Below are positions 50,186 to 58,066 of a DNA stretch of 64,000 nucleotides, one piece after another (the stretch's first letter is position 1; the number at the start of each line of letters is the position of its first letter). Source of the stretch: Rathayibacter sp. VKM Ac-2879. GTDB taxonomy: Bacteria; Actinomycetota; Actinomycetes; Actinomycetales; Microbacteriaceae. The DNA lies in contig NZ_JADKSO010000002.1 of NCBI RefSeq assembly GCF_015351245.1, positions 744,001-808,000 of the forward strand. The letters run 5' to 3'. A program made the position numbers and the translations under genes. A model generated the notes under the pieces. The model saw nothing but the letters and a program-made list of their open reading frames with translations. It was not told the DNA's origin and searched no databases.

Positions 50186-50851
50186 TCAGCACAGTGCGAG
50201 AGCGGCTGATGCGGCCCCGGGAACGGTGAGCGGAGAGAGGCTCAGCGGTCGCGCCTCCGGCGAGTCGAAGCGATGCACTCGACAGCCGTCAAGTTCCAGC
50301 GTGAGCGGGTCGATGGCGAAACCGAACCCGAGTGCTTTGAGGACGGCTTCCTTGCGGGTGAAGAGGACGGCGGCATCGCGCGGGGTACTCACGCCGAGGA
50401 GCTCTCGCGGGGTGAAGACGTGAGAGAGGACCTCTCGGTCGAGGGGGTCGAACGCAGCGTGCGCTTCGACATCGATGCCGACCTGCGCGCCGTGTGCGAA
50501 CGCGGCGACGACCCAGGAGCGGCTGTGCGACAGCGAGACGGACGGGAGGTTCCGCGATCCGGACGACCGCAGCACGGGCTTCCACTCGCCGGCCGTGTCA
50601 CGGCGGCGGACGAGGCGCACCTCGGACAGCGGCACACCGATCGACCTCATCTGATCGGCGACGAGGAGGCGCGCGGTGACGAACCGGCGCGCGTCGTCCT
50701 CGTTCCGGAAGGCCGTGAGCCGGGTCCGGTCGTCGTCGGTGAGTGGCAGCCAGTCCGGTGGAGCAGCAGGTGCGAGTTCGGTCGAGATCCGCACCGTGAC
50801 GTCCACGTCGCGACCACCCGGCACCGGCAGGCATCTCGTCTCGACACTCAC
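50186..50851 (-). CDS. 4'-phosphopantetheinyl transferase (Sfp type)
   Basis: 221 residues. Loads the phosphopantetheine arm of CoA on T domains. Mg/CoA motifs: VGIDVEAHAAF near residue 124 and FTRKEAVLKALGFG near 164 (usual WxxKEA), with SVSLSHSRSWVVAAF before them. GTG start 50851 overlaps the stop of a small GNAT fragment (GTGA). Convergent with the NRPS operon, whose three T domains are its obvious clients; it may also serve other carrier proteins. Confidence 0.93.
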   Translation of the reverse strand: MSVETRCLPVPGGRDVDVTVRISTELAPAAPPDWLPLTDDDRTRLTAFRNEDDARRFVTARLLVADQMRSIGVPLSEVRLVRRRDTAGEWKPVLRSSGSRNLPSVSLSHSRSWVVAAFAHGAQVGIDVEAHAAFDPLDREVLSHVFTPRELLGVSTPRDAAVLFTRKEAVLKALGFGFAIDPLTLELDGCRVHRFDSPEARPLSLSPLTVPGAASAALALC

Positions 50852-51090
50852 GGTCTGCGGACGCCGATCGTCTGGGCTCCGACTCTCTGCCCCTTCTGCT
50901 CCACGATCCAGCTCTGGCCGCCGAGAGCCCTTTTCCGGGTGGTCTCCGCGTCCTGGTCGACGGCGGTGTAGTTCAGCCCCATCGCACCGAGTTCGGCATA
51001 CGCGCCATGCAGGAACTCCGTCAGCGCGACAGCACCGTCGGAGTCGAACAGTCGCACCGCGATAGTCGGATCCACCCCGCTATTCAACAC
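50848..51090 (-). CDS. N-terminal fragment of a GNAT acetyltransferase
   Basis: 80 residues. The sequence fits the first half of a GNAT domain: VALTEFLHGAYAELGAMGLN, YTAVDQDAETTRKRALGG, then WIVEQKGQRVGAQTIGV (beta-strands 2-3). It stops before the acetyl-CoA loop (Q/RxxGxG/A), so it cannot be a normal enzyme. It either is a remnant whose reading frame now serves to couple PPTase translation, or a small protein of its own. Confidence 0.55.
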   Translation of the reverse strand: MLNSGVDPTIAVRLFDSDGAVALTEFLHGAYAELGAMGLNYTAVDQDAETTRKRALGGQSWIVEQKGQRVGAQTIGVRRP

Positions 51091-51341
51091 CCGGCCGATC
51101 CGTGGGCCGTTCGCTCGGCATCCCTCGGGCGGCCCGCGATCGACGCTACCCCGCCTCCGTTGAACTCTTGAAGAGTGACGGCACTCTCGCGAGCGTCTAC
51201 AACCGCACGGTCAGCGCCCCCGGGCCATATGCCGGTGAAGAGACGGGATTATTCGGCCCTGACGCCATTTCCTCTCGTGGATCTCACCGTGTCGGACTGC
51301 CGAGGGCTCGGTTGACGTCTGGTCGCTGCGGGGACGGGACG

Positions 51342-52037
51342 TCAGTGGAGCGCGTCCGGCGCGGGAGCCACCTCGATTACTTTCAGGTCGTCGCGGCGCA
51401 CCATGAATCCCAGTGCTTCATAGACGCGCTGAGCGGGGTTACCGTGCGCCACGTGGAGGAAGGCGCGGTCGCCTCCGGCTTGGATGTCACGCACCAGTTC
51501 ACGGAGAAGACGTTTCGCGTAGCCGCGGGCGCGCGCATCAGGATGGGTGCACACGGCGCTGACCTCGACCCAGCCCGGCAGGCTCAGTCGTCGCCCCGCC
51601 ATTGCGACGAGCTGGCGGCCGTGACGGATCCCGACGTAGCCGCCGAAAAGGACGGTGCGCGGCAAAAAAGGTCCGGGTTGGGTGAGCGCGGTGAGTTCGA
51701 GCATCTCCTCCACATCGTTGGCGTTCAGCTCGACAATATCTGTGCCGCGTTCTTCACAAACGTTGACCTCGTCGTCGGTCAGCTGCGAGAGGGCGATGTT
51801 TCGGAGGAGCGTCCAGCCGGACGGGATGACGAAATCGGAGGGCACGAACATGGCGACGGGTTCGTCACGGGGAGTAAGTCGTGCGAGAGCGCCCCAATCC
51901 TCAGGTTGTGGGTTCATCGGCATAGCTCCGAACGGCGCGACATCGGTCGGATATCGAGCCGCCGTTGCGCTGATCGTGGCCATGAATGCATGCCTCGAGG
52001 CGAGGGCAGATCGGATCGGATCATCGAGCACATGCAT
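51342..52037 (-). CDS. GNAT family N-acetyltransferase
   Basis: 231 residues. FR47-like GNAT: the C-terminal half has the strand LVAMAGRRLSLPGWVEVSAV, then CTHPDARARGYAKRLLRELV with the RxxGxA acetyl-CoA loop at about residue 177, and HGNPAQRVYEALGFMVRRDD, the N-x-x-A-x-x-x-Y-x-x-x-G-F ending. The N-terminal 110 residues are a less conserved lead domain. Substrate unknown; possibly siderophore-unrelated. Stands alone. Confidence 0.88.
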   Translation of the reverse strand: MHVLDDPIRSALASRHAFMATISATAARYPTDVAPFGAMPMNPQPEDWGALARLTPRDEPVAMFVPSDFVIPSGWTLLRNIALSQLTDDEVNVCEERGTDIVELNANDVEEMLELTALTQPGPFLPRTVLFGGYVGIRHGRQLVAMAGRRLSLPGWVEVSAVCTHPDARARGYAKRLLRELVRDIQAGGDRAFLHVAHGNPAQRVYEALGFMVRRDDLKVIEVAPAPDALH

Positions 52038-52285
52038 GAAACAATGCTAGCAAGCAGATATCAAGCAGCAGTCCGCGAGGGATGCGCCGGTCGTCGTTCC
52101 ACGCCTTCGATCCGCGCCTCGGGCGAAGGCCTGGCGAGGCTGCAGCGTTGATTACGGCACGCGCCTGGTGGGACCTTCACGAGCGCCAGCGCCAGAAAGT
52201 TGTCGGTCCGCGAGTCGGACGAGTGTGGGCCTCCTCCACCGGGTGCGAGCCCACCTGTCGAGTCAGGCTGGGGGGCTCGTTGTCG

Positions 52286-52795
52286 TCATTCGTGGGGCAC
52301 GGCGGCCGCCTCGCGGGCGAGCAGTGCGCGTTTCACGGGAATGCCCCACGCGAATCCGGCGAGGCCGCCTGTCGTGGTGATGACGCGGTGGCACGGAACG
52401 AAGAGGGCGGGTGCGTTTCGTGCGCACGCGCTGGCTGCGGCCCGCACGGCGCGGGCGTTGCCCGAGCGCGCCGCGAGTTCCGTGTAGGTGATGGGCGCGC
52501 CTGGGGCGATGCGCCGAAGCGCGGTCCATGAGACGGTCTGGAGCGGCGTTCCGAATTGGCGAACGGAGACAGAGTCAATTGCTCGAACGTCACCGGAGTA
52601 GAAGGCGTCGACCGCGTCTCTGTTCTGGGATCGCCCAGGTAGCGCAGTGGGCCGGTTCCGTGAGGAAAGCCGCGCAAGCACCGCCTCGACGGAATCCGTC
52701 CACCCGGAGGAGAGGACCGATCCGTCCTCGTTCTCCAGGATCATGAATGCCCCGTCAGGGGTGGTGATGGTGTCGATGAGGCTCGTCCCGATCAT
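52286..52795 (-). CDS. ogt: methylated-DNA-protein cysteine methyltransferase
   Basis: 169 residues from ATG 52795 (AAGGGA upstream; ATG 52810 also in frame). Suicidal repair of O6-alkylguanine. Active-site PCHRVITTTGGLAGFAWG with the acceptor Cys near residue 138, and the arginine-finger/helix-turn-helix part APITYTELAARSGNARAVRA. Normal length for Ogt. Confidence 0.95.
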   Translation of the reverse strand: MIGTSLIDTITTPDGAFMILENEDGSVLSSGWTDSVEAVLARLSSRNRPTALPGRSQNRDAVDAFYSGDVRAIDSVSVRQFGTPLQTVSWTALRRIAPGAPITYTELAARSGNARAVRAAASACARNAPALFVPCHRVITTTGGLAGFAWGIPVKRALLAREAAAVPHE

Positions 52796-52858
52796 GCGGG
52801 TTCCCTTCACGTATCAGCCGGAGCGGCGAGTGGCGCCGAGGGGGTGGCGAGGAGCCGA

Positions 52859-53359
52859 TTATCTCAGGGGGCCGGCGGGCAGTTCCGCGCCGCTCGCGCT
52901 GGGGTGCTTCTGATCCGGCCCTACCGCAGCCGTCACGCTGGCGATCAATTGCCAGACCACGAACGTGTACACCGCGCCGCGCTGCCAGACACCGTCGGGA
53001 AGCAGAACGTGCGCGAGGAGGAGTGCCGAGCTGACGAAGCCGAGGCACCCGAGAATCACCCCGGTCCAGCGCAGAGGCGGAGATACGGACATCGCCCGGC
53101 CCGAGACGATGGCCACGATGTTGCCGCACGCAATCGCGGCGACGGCGCCGACACCGTGCCAGATTCCGAGCCCGCTGATGACGTTGGCCTCCGAACCCGG
53201 GACCAGCGCGACGAGCACGATCCCGGCGGTATGGAGTGCGCCGACGAGCAGGAACACAGTCGACGCCCACGATCGTCGGAGATGCGGTGCGATCAGCGCC
53301 AATCCCGTGAGGAAAAAGCCCCTCGCCGATCGAGGTTGCGACTGCGGCTCCGCGGGCAC
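52859..53359 (-). pseudogene. 5'-truncated DUF998 membrane protein gene
   Basis: 166 residues with five membrane segments (LVGALHTAGIVLVALVPGSE, IWHGVGAVAAIACGNIVAIV, TGVILGCLGFVSSALLLAH, YTFVVWQLIASVTAAV). These match the middle and C-terminal parts of DUF998; the N-terminal first helix and the SPLHxxMN-like loop, about 60 residues in normal members, are missing and replaced by the unrelated MPAEPQSQPRSARG. The break lies beside a scrap of an MFS gene, so rearrangement cut the gene. It may still be translated. Confidence 0.6.
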
Positions 53360-53480
53360 CTCCGAAAATCCGATCCCCCACGTTTCAGCGGGTGACTGCC
53401 GAGTCCTTCTCTACGATGACGCCGGCGAAATCGTTGCCGAACCCTGACGGGACGGTCGTGCCGAACGCCGCCCCCAGGCT

Positions 53481-53615
53481 TTCGGATTCGACGATCTGCG
53501 CTGTCGCATCCTGCCCAGCGCCCCCCGGGAAGCACCATTCCTCTTCGTCGTCAACCAACTCGGCGGAGCCTTCGGCGTCGCAATCCTGGTCGCACTCATC
53601 GGCAACGCCGGATAG
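53481..53615 (+). pseudogene. C-terminal scrap of an MFS transporter gene
   Basis: The plus strand encodes PFLFVVNQLGGAFGVAILV then ALIGNAG and a TAG stop, the pattern of the TM11 region of DHA2-type MFS exporters (VNQxLGGAxGVAxL). No start or remaining 90 percent of the gene is present. The 53360-53735 stretch holds nothing else convincing. Confidence 0.5.
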
Positions 53616-53735
53616 ACATCCACTGTCGGAAGGACACCCTTCTGACAGCTGATAGGCGCGATGCTCGGCGTCGCCCTGATCACCACCCGCGTGCAGAGCC
53701 GCGCGGCACGGGCACCGGCGGACTGAAGCTCCGCG

Positions 53736-54173
53736 TCAGCTGTAGTAGCCATCGACCGGGAGACGGGCCTCCTCCAGCAGGAAGGGGCCCTCGTAGTCGA
53801 TCAACGTGGAGTCGGGAGCGATCGAGTCCGACGGTTTGAGCTCCTGCAGTTGTTCGGTCGCCAAGGCGTACACGACCCGACCGAGCCCGGAACGGGCGAT
53901 CGCGCCCGCACACATCGGGCACGGCTGACAACTCGTGAACATCGTCGCCGCCCGAGCCCGCTCAGGGGTGAGTTCCCTAGCAGCCCACCGGGCGAGCTTC
54001 AACTCGGGATGCGCGGTCACATCACGATCACTCACCGTGGTGTTGCGCTCCTCCGCCAACACGACCCCGTCGGCCGCAAGAAGCAGCGAACCGAATGGCG
54101 GGTCGCCCTGCCCACGCGCCTCAGCAGCCAATGCGATCGCGCGGCGAAGCCAACTCAGTTCACCCATGCTCAC
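53736..54173 (-). CDS. nucleoside deaminase (CMP/dCMP-type zinc deaminase)
   Basis: 145 residues. Zinc site HPE (in VTAHPELKLARWAA) and PCPMCAGAIARSGLGRVVY, the guanine deaminase/TadA-like pattern. Conserved N-terminal WLRRAIALAAEARGQGDPPFGSLLL. Substrate could be guanine, cytosine or another amino-heterocycle. Start overlaps the stop of the PhzF gene in ATGA, so the two are coupled. Confidence 0.9.
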   Translation of the reverse strand: MSMGELSWLRRAIALAAEARGQGDPPFGSLLLAADGVVLAEERNTTVSDRDVTAHPELKLARWAARELTPERARAATMFTSCQPCPMCAGAIARSGLGRVVYALATEQLQELKPSDSIAPDSTLIDYEGPFLLEEARLPVDGYYS

Positions 54174-55069
54174 TCCTCCAGGTGGAGCGTGCCATCGGCG
54201 ACGACGAGCCCGGACCCGCTGAGCCGAACCCGCTGACCGAACACGTCGACTCTGAGCCTGCTGGGACGACCAAGCGAGAATCCCTGCTCCACGACCACCG
54301 AGGCTCCATCCGCCACCGTGCCGGCTACGACAAGGGAGGCAAGCAGAGGACCAGCCGCCGTCCCCGTTGCAGGGTCCTCGGCAATACCGACCGTGGGATT
54401 GAAGAACCGCGCATACGCCACCGAACCATCCTCCGGAGCAACCGGGTCCAAACTGTACACATAGCAGCCCTCCGCACCCGCCTCCCGAAGCGCCGAGGCC
54501 AGCCGCGCCGCGTCAGGAACAGCCCGATCGACGGCAGCTCGGTCTCTCAACGGCACAAGCAGATGACCGACCCCCGTCGACACGGTCTGCGCAACCCCAC
54601 CCTCAGCGAGGTCGGCTCCCTCGAGTCCGAGCGCGGCGGCGAGTTCGACCACATCGCGCACTCCGATTCCAAAGACCGGCGCCGACTGATCCATCGACAC
54701 CACACTGCGCGCCCCCACGAGCCGGTTCACCCGAACAGGCAGAACCTCCTCGCCAATCTGTTGCGAGAACTCCTCCTCCCCGGCGGGAAGACGGCCGGTG
54801 TCGGCTAGCCAGATCCAGGCTCCCATCGCGTTGTGGCCCGCGCCGAGGACCTCTACCCCGATCGGGGTGAAAGACCGCAGCCGCCACGTCGCGCCCGGCA
54901 GGGTCGGGCGCACCAGGAACGTAGTCTCGGACTGATTGAACTCCCGAGCGATCGCCCGCATCGTCGCCTCCGACAGCCCGTCGGCATCGGGCACCAGCGC
55001 GAGCGGATTTCCCGTCAACGGTTCGCTCGCGAACACATCTACGAAGAAGAAGGGTGTAGCTGTCGTCAT
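54170..55069 (-). CDS. PhzF family isomerase/epimerase-like protein
   Basis: 299 residues, usual length. PhzF/diaminopimelate-epimerase fold in two lobes: FFFVDVFASEPLTGNPLALV opening, MRAIAREFNQSETTFLVRP with the catalytic Glu near residue 46, VLGAGHNAMGAWIWLAD, and FNPTVGIAEDPATGTAAGPL in the second lobe. Member reactions differ (isomerisation of dihydro-hydroxyanthranilate, cyclisation), so the reaction here is unknown. Operon partner is the deaminase; the divergent Lrp gene at 55196 probably regulates both. Confidence 0.92.
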   Translation of the reverse strand: MTTATPFFFVDVFASEPLTGNPLALVPDADGLSEATMRAIAREFNQSETTFLVRPTLPGATWRLRSFTPIGVEVLGAGHNAMGAWIWLADTGRLPAGEEEFSQQIGEEVLPVRVNRLVGARSVVSMDQSAPVFGIGVRDVVELAAALGLEGADLAEGGVAQTVSTGVGHLLVPLRDRAAVDRAVPDAARLASALREAGAEGCYVYSLDPVAPEDGSVAYARFFNPTVGIAEDPATGTAAGPLLASLVVAGTVADGASVVVEQGFSLGRPSRLRVDVFGQRVRLSGSGLVVADGTLHLEE

Positions 55070-55195
55070 CTGTCGGGGTTCCTCTCGTGGTGCGGCTGTC
55101 TCCCCTCAACGATAGGTACCGCACATGTTGACGCGGAATGACATAAACGCGGTGATCTAGAAGTCCAACCGCAGAATTTGCGGCAGAATCGATAA

Positions 55196-55675
55196 ATGGC
55201 CAATCCAACAGATCCCGTCACGCTCGACGAGCTCGACCAACGCCTCGTGCAGGCGCTGCAACAGAACGCGCGCGCGACGCTCACCGAACTCGGACAAGAC
55301 ATCCATTTGGGCACCTCCGCGACCAGAGCACGTCTGAACGCCCTCGAAGTGCGCGGCGTGATCACCGGCCACACCACCCACGTGTTCCCCGCCGCCCTCG
55401 GCTACACCCTCCACGCCGTCGTCCGAATGAAAGTCCGCGGCGCCCTCTACGACAAGATCGCCGAGGTGCTGCACCGGCAACCCCAGATCGTTCGGGCGCT
55501 GCGCATCACTGGCGAATCCTGCTACAGCCTCGAGATCCTCGCCACCGACATGGCCGACCTCGAACGCGTCACCACCGACCTCGCTCGCATCGGCTCCATC
55601 ACCACCGACCTCGTCTACGAAGTTGTCACCGACAGACCCGCCCCTGTGCCTCGACAGCGCGAAAGGGAAGATTGA
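55196..55675 (+). CDS. Lrp/AsnC family regulator
   Basis: 159 residues. N-terminal winged helix LDELDQRLVQALQQNARATL then ELGQDIHLGTSATRARLNAL; C-terminal RAM/ligand domain with LHAVVRMKVRGALYDKIAEV, ILATDMADLERVTTDLARIG. Divergent from the PhzF/deaminase operon with 126 bp between. Amino-acid effector likely from family knowledge. Confidence 0.92.
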   Translation: MANPTDPVTLDELDQRLVQALQQNARATLTELGQDIHLGTSATRARLNALEVRGVITGHTTHVFPAALGYTLHAVVRMKVRGALYDKIAEVLHRQPQIVRALRITGESCYSLEILATDMADLERVTTDLARIGSITTDLVYEVVTDRPAPVPRQRERED

Positions 55676-55729
55676 ACCCTCTCCGGTCTGATGCCGTCTT
55701 CTTTCGAGTTCGGAAGGAAGATGTTGATC

Positions 55730-55795
55730 ATGTCGAAGAGAGTTCCGGAGGGGGCCAAGGAGCGGGCCGTGAGGCTGGTTGTGGATCACACTTGA
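55730..55795 (+). pseudogene. IS3-family orfA N-terminal fragment
   Basis: Encodes MSKRVPEGAKERAVRLVVDH-T then stop, the start of an IS3-group transposase A subunit (KxxxEExxRAVRLVxxH). Only 21 codons remain. Confidence 0.6.
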
Positions 55796-55829
55796 TGAGT
55801 ATCCGACGCTGATTGAATCAGCCTGACTT

Positions 55830-56162
55830 TCAGTGGTACGCCGTCTCGGCCTCGGCGGGGGTGCGCATATCAAGATCGCCATGAAGGCGCTCGTTGTTCC
55901 ACCACCACACCCATTCAAGCGTCGCGAGTTCGACCTGCTCAACGGTCCGCCAGCGGCCGCGCTGGCAGATCAACTCGGTCTTGTAGAGGTTGTTCACGGC
56001 CTCGGCCATCCCGTCATCAAACGAATCCCCGACCGTTCCGGTCGAGGGGACGGCGCCGAGCTCGACGATCCGATCGGTGTATGAATCGGCCTGAAGTGCC
56101 GTGACCCACCCAAGCCCCGCGAACGATGCACGGCGAGATTGCACGGCTAACACGCGAGACAT
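55830..56162 (-). pseudogene. IS3-family orfB C-terminal fragment
   Basis: About 110 codons. The integrase core end is plain: GTVGDSFDDGMAEAVNNLYK, then TELICQRGRWRTVEQVELAT and LEWVWWWNNERLHGDLDMRT with PAEAE, where the E of the DDE triad lies in the DGMAEAVN helix. Opposite strand from the orfA scrap and missing the first two catalytic Asp, so not functional. First 30 residues are not transposase-like. Confidence 0.8.
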
Positions 56163-56201
56163 ACTTCGGTGGGCGGCTGGGGGTTGTTGGTCTCTGTGCG
56201 G

Positions 56202-57021
56202 TCAGGGTGCGAGGCGTCGCAGGAGCGGTTCGAGCGCATCCACGATGAGGCGTTCGGGGTGGCCTGCGTCTGGTGAGCCTGCGTCAGCAGTTTCGAGCTC
56301 GCCCACCTCAATGCCCACGAGTTCGCTGCCGGTCAGAGCTCGGGCGCAGTCTTCCAGCTGGGCGAGCGTCATCCCACCGGGCACGATGTAGTCGGTGGGT
56401 ACTGTTCCTGGTTCGATAACGTCGCAGTCGATGTGGACGTACACGGGCCGGCCCGCGACTTCTTTACGGAGCAGATCGGCTATGTTCTGCCCGACACGCA
56501 CGAGCCCGACACGACCCTCGTGGATGAGGTCTTGCTCCGGCCGGTCGATATCTCGGGCGCACCAAAATCGCATTGCTCTCCGCGAGTCCGGCGCCGAGCC
56601 CGGATTCCCAGAGCCCGAGCGGCCCGGACAGCGCCAGCCCTCCGAGGTAGCAGGTAGACGAGCTCTCGGGTGTGTTGAGGTCGGCGTGTGCATCGAACCA
56701 GAGCACGACGGCATCGGGCCTGTGCTTGGCCACGATCGGCAGGGTAGCCAGCGCCACCGCACACCGACTGAGAGCGGTGACCGGGACGCGCTTGTCGGTC
56801 ATAACTTGGTCGTAGCGTGCCGCCATTTGACGGAGCGCAGGCAACGCGAGTGCGAGTTCCCGATCCCAGCTCGATGGGGAGGCTGGCTGCGGCTCGCCGA
56901 TGACGGTGGGCCGCACGGCGAGACGTGCAGCGAGTGCGGATGCGAGAAGCGGACTGGCCTGCATAGCGCGATCGTTGTGGTCACCGGCGCGGGCGGCGAA
57001 ATGGCTGAGTGCGATGGTCAT
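56202..57021 (-). pseudogene. arginase/agmatinase family gene with a frameshift
   Basis: Two overlapping frames make one ureohydrolase. From ATG 57021: MTIALSHFAARAGDHNDRAM, VVLWFDAHADLNTPESSS (FDAHxD metal motif) to ESNAILV. The second frame continues IDRPEQDLIHEGRVGLVRVG, then VYVHIDCDVIEPGTVP (the DxD metal motif), ELVGIEVGELETADAG and stop at 56202. The change of frame falls near 56555-56570, in the stretch following GCGATTTTGGTG. Intact members hydrolyse arginine, agmatine or formiminoglutamate. The divergent Lrp gene at 57160 suggests amino-acid-linked control. A sequencing error would also explain the shift. Confidence 0.75.
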
Positions 57022-57159
57022 ACGTTCCTCGGGTTCGTTCACCACCGATCGTGGTGTTCCTTCCACGCTAGAAACAAGCGATGTGGTGGCACAATCGGCG
57101 CAGTGTCCACAATGTGCGGCCCGGTCAAGCAATTTGTGACCGTCATCTAAGCTCTTTGT

Positions 57160-57588
57160 ATGATCGACGATCTTGACCGACGCTTGATCGCTCTCCTGCG
57201 GGGGCAGTCCCGGCTCCCCGTGGCGGTCCTCGCCCGAGAGCTCGGGGTTAACCGGTCGACAGCGACCGCAAGGATCGACGGGCTCACCCGGTCGGGTGTG
57301 ATCGAGGCCTTCACGATCCGGTTGAGCGACGAGGTCGACAGAGACGTGATCCGCGCGATCACGCTCGTTCGAAGCGATCCCCCGCGTGGCCAGGATGTCG
57401 TGCGGGCCATCCGCGGGTTCCTCGAAGTCGAGCATCTGCACTCAACACTCGGCAGTTGGGACCTCGTCGTTCAGCTCCGCACATCAACCATGGCCGAGTT
57501 CGACTCCGCACTCGAACGCATCCGAGCCATCCCCGGCGTGCGAGACACGAACACGCACCTACTCATCAACTCCCTCACCGGCCAATAG
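57160..57588 (+). CDS. Lrp/AsnC family regulator
   Basis: 142 residues. Winged helix: IDDLDRRLIALLRGQSRLPV, ARELGVNRSTATARIDGLTR; ligand/RAM domain: VIRAITLVRSDPPRGQDVVR, DLVVQLRTSTMAEFDSALER. Divergent from the broken arginase-family gene (138 bp apart); no Shine-Dalgarno is visible before the ATG, suggesting a leaderless or weakly translated message. Probable former or present regulator of that gene. Confidence 0.92.
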   Translation: MIDDLDRRLIALLRGQSRLPVAVLARELGVNRSTATARIDGLTRSGVIEAFTIRLSDEVDRDVIRAITLVRSDPPRGQDVVRAIRGFLEVEHLHSTLGSWDLVVQLRTSTMAEFDSALERIRAIPGVRDTNTHLLINSLTGQ

Positions 57589-57685
57589 CCGGGCCGGGCG
57601 AACTTCGTCGCCGAGCACTCCGCCTTCCCGCAACTGACGACACCGATGACGACACATCCAGTGCGGCCAATCCGGGTTGGAGCGG

Positions 57686-57784
57686 TTCTGGTCCCCTTAT
57701 CCACAGGATGGGCTTCGCGGCGGGTTTCGTTCTCCAGAGCCCAATGCTGTCCGGAGTTCTAGGGGGACCAGAAGGGGACCAGAA
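57686..57784. repeat. GGGGACCAGAA repeats, two direct and one inverted
   Basis: GGGGACCAGAA occurs back-to-back at 57763-57773 and 57774-57784, and inverted (TTCTGGTCCCC) at 57686-57696. They lie 60-160 bp from the tRNA fragment and may be arm-type binding sites or scars of integration. Confidence 0.6.
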
Positions 57785-57810
57785 AAATCGACCCTCAGAA
57801 ACAACAAAAC

Positions 57811-57836
57811 CCTGATGAAAATAGCTTCTCATCAAG
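57811..57836 (-). terminator. terminator behind the tRNA fragment
   Basis: On the minus strand CTTGATGA pairs with TCATCAGG around a 10-nt loop and is followed by GGGTTTTGTTGTTTC. Position just 3' of the tRNA-Pro 3' end fits the original tRNA terminator. Confidence 0.45.
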
Positions 57837-57845
57837 ATTTCTCTG

Positions 57846-57887
57846 TCGGGCTGACAGGATTTGAACCTGCGACCCCTTGACCCCCAG
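57846..57887 (-). other. tRNA-Pro 3'-half (attachment-site remnant)
   Basis: On the minus strand the sequence runs from an anticodon loop CTGGGGG (anticodon GGG) through TCAAG, a T-arm GCAGG-TTCAAAT-CCTGT and the acceptor strand CAGCCCG plus discriminator A. The 5' half is absent: to the right of 57887 the sequence is GTGCCAGG, not the expected anticodon stem. A break exactly at the anticodon loop is typical of crossover by tyrosine integrases that use tRNA 3' halves. The intact tRNA should lie at the other end of the element, to the right of this window. Confidence 0.75.
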
Positions 57888-58066
57888 GTGCCAGGATCAG
57901 GTTCTTAGCCTTCTTGACCTGGCTATTCCTGTTTCAGCGATGCGCTCCGCGCGTCCCATATTGCAGGGTTTGCAGGCTGTTGGTCACTTGATTGGTCCAC
58001 TTCGTCGACGAGAACGGACCTCCAGTGTGCATCCATCAGATGCTGGCACTACCGGTGCAGGAAAGA

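Larger units (their letters stand above)
57589..58066. other. 478-bp non-coding island boundary
   Basis: Contains the 11-bp repeats, the tRNA terminator, the tRNA-Pro fragment (each listed) and, from 57888 to 58066, about 180 bp without recognisable gene. The ORF reading GLTGFEPATP across 57843-57880 is the antisense of the tRNA, not a protein. Confidence 0.6.

Noticed and set aside
54095-54808. 237-codon plus-strand frame over the PhzF gene
   Set aside because: Overlaps PhzF and the deaminase start antisense; His/Arg-rich, no start signal.
57677-57880. Small ORF ending in GLTGFEPATP
   Set aside because: This peptide is the familiar antisense reading of tRNA-Pro; the DNA is a tRNA fragment.
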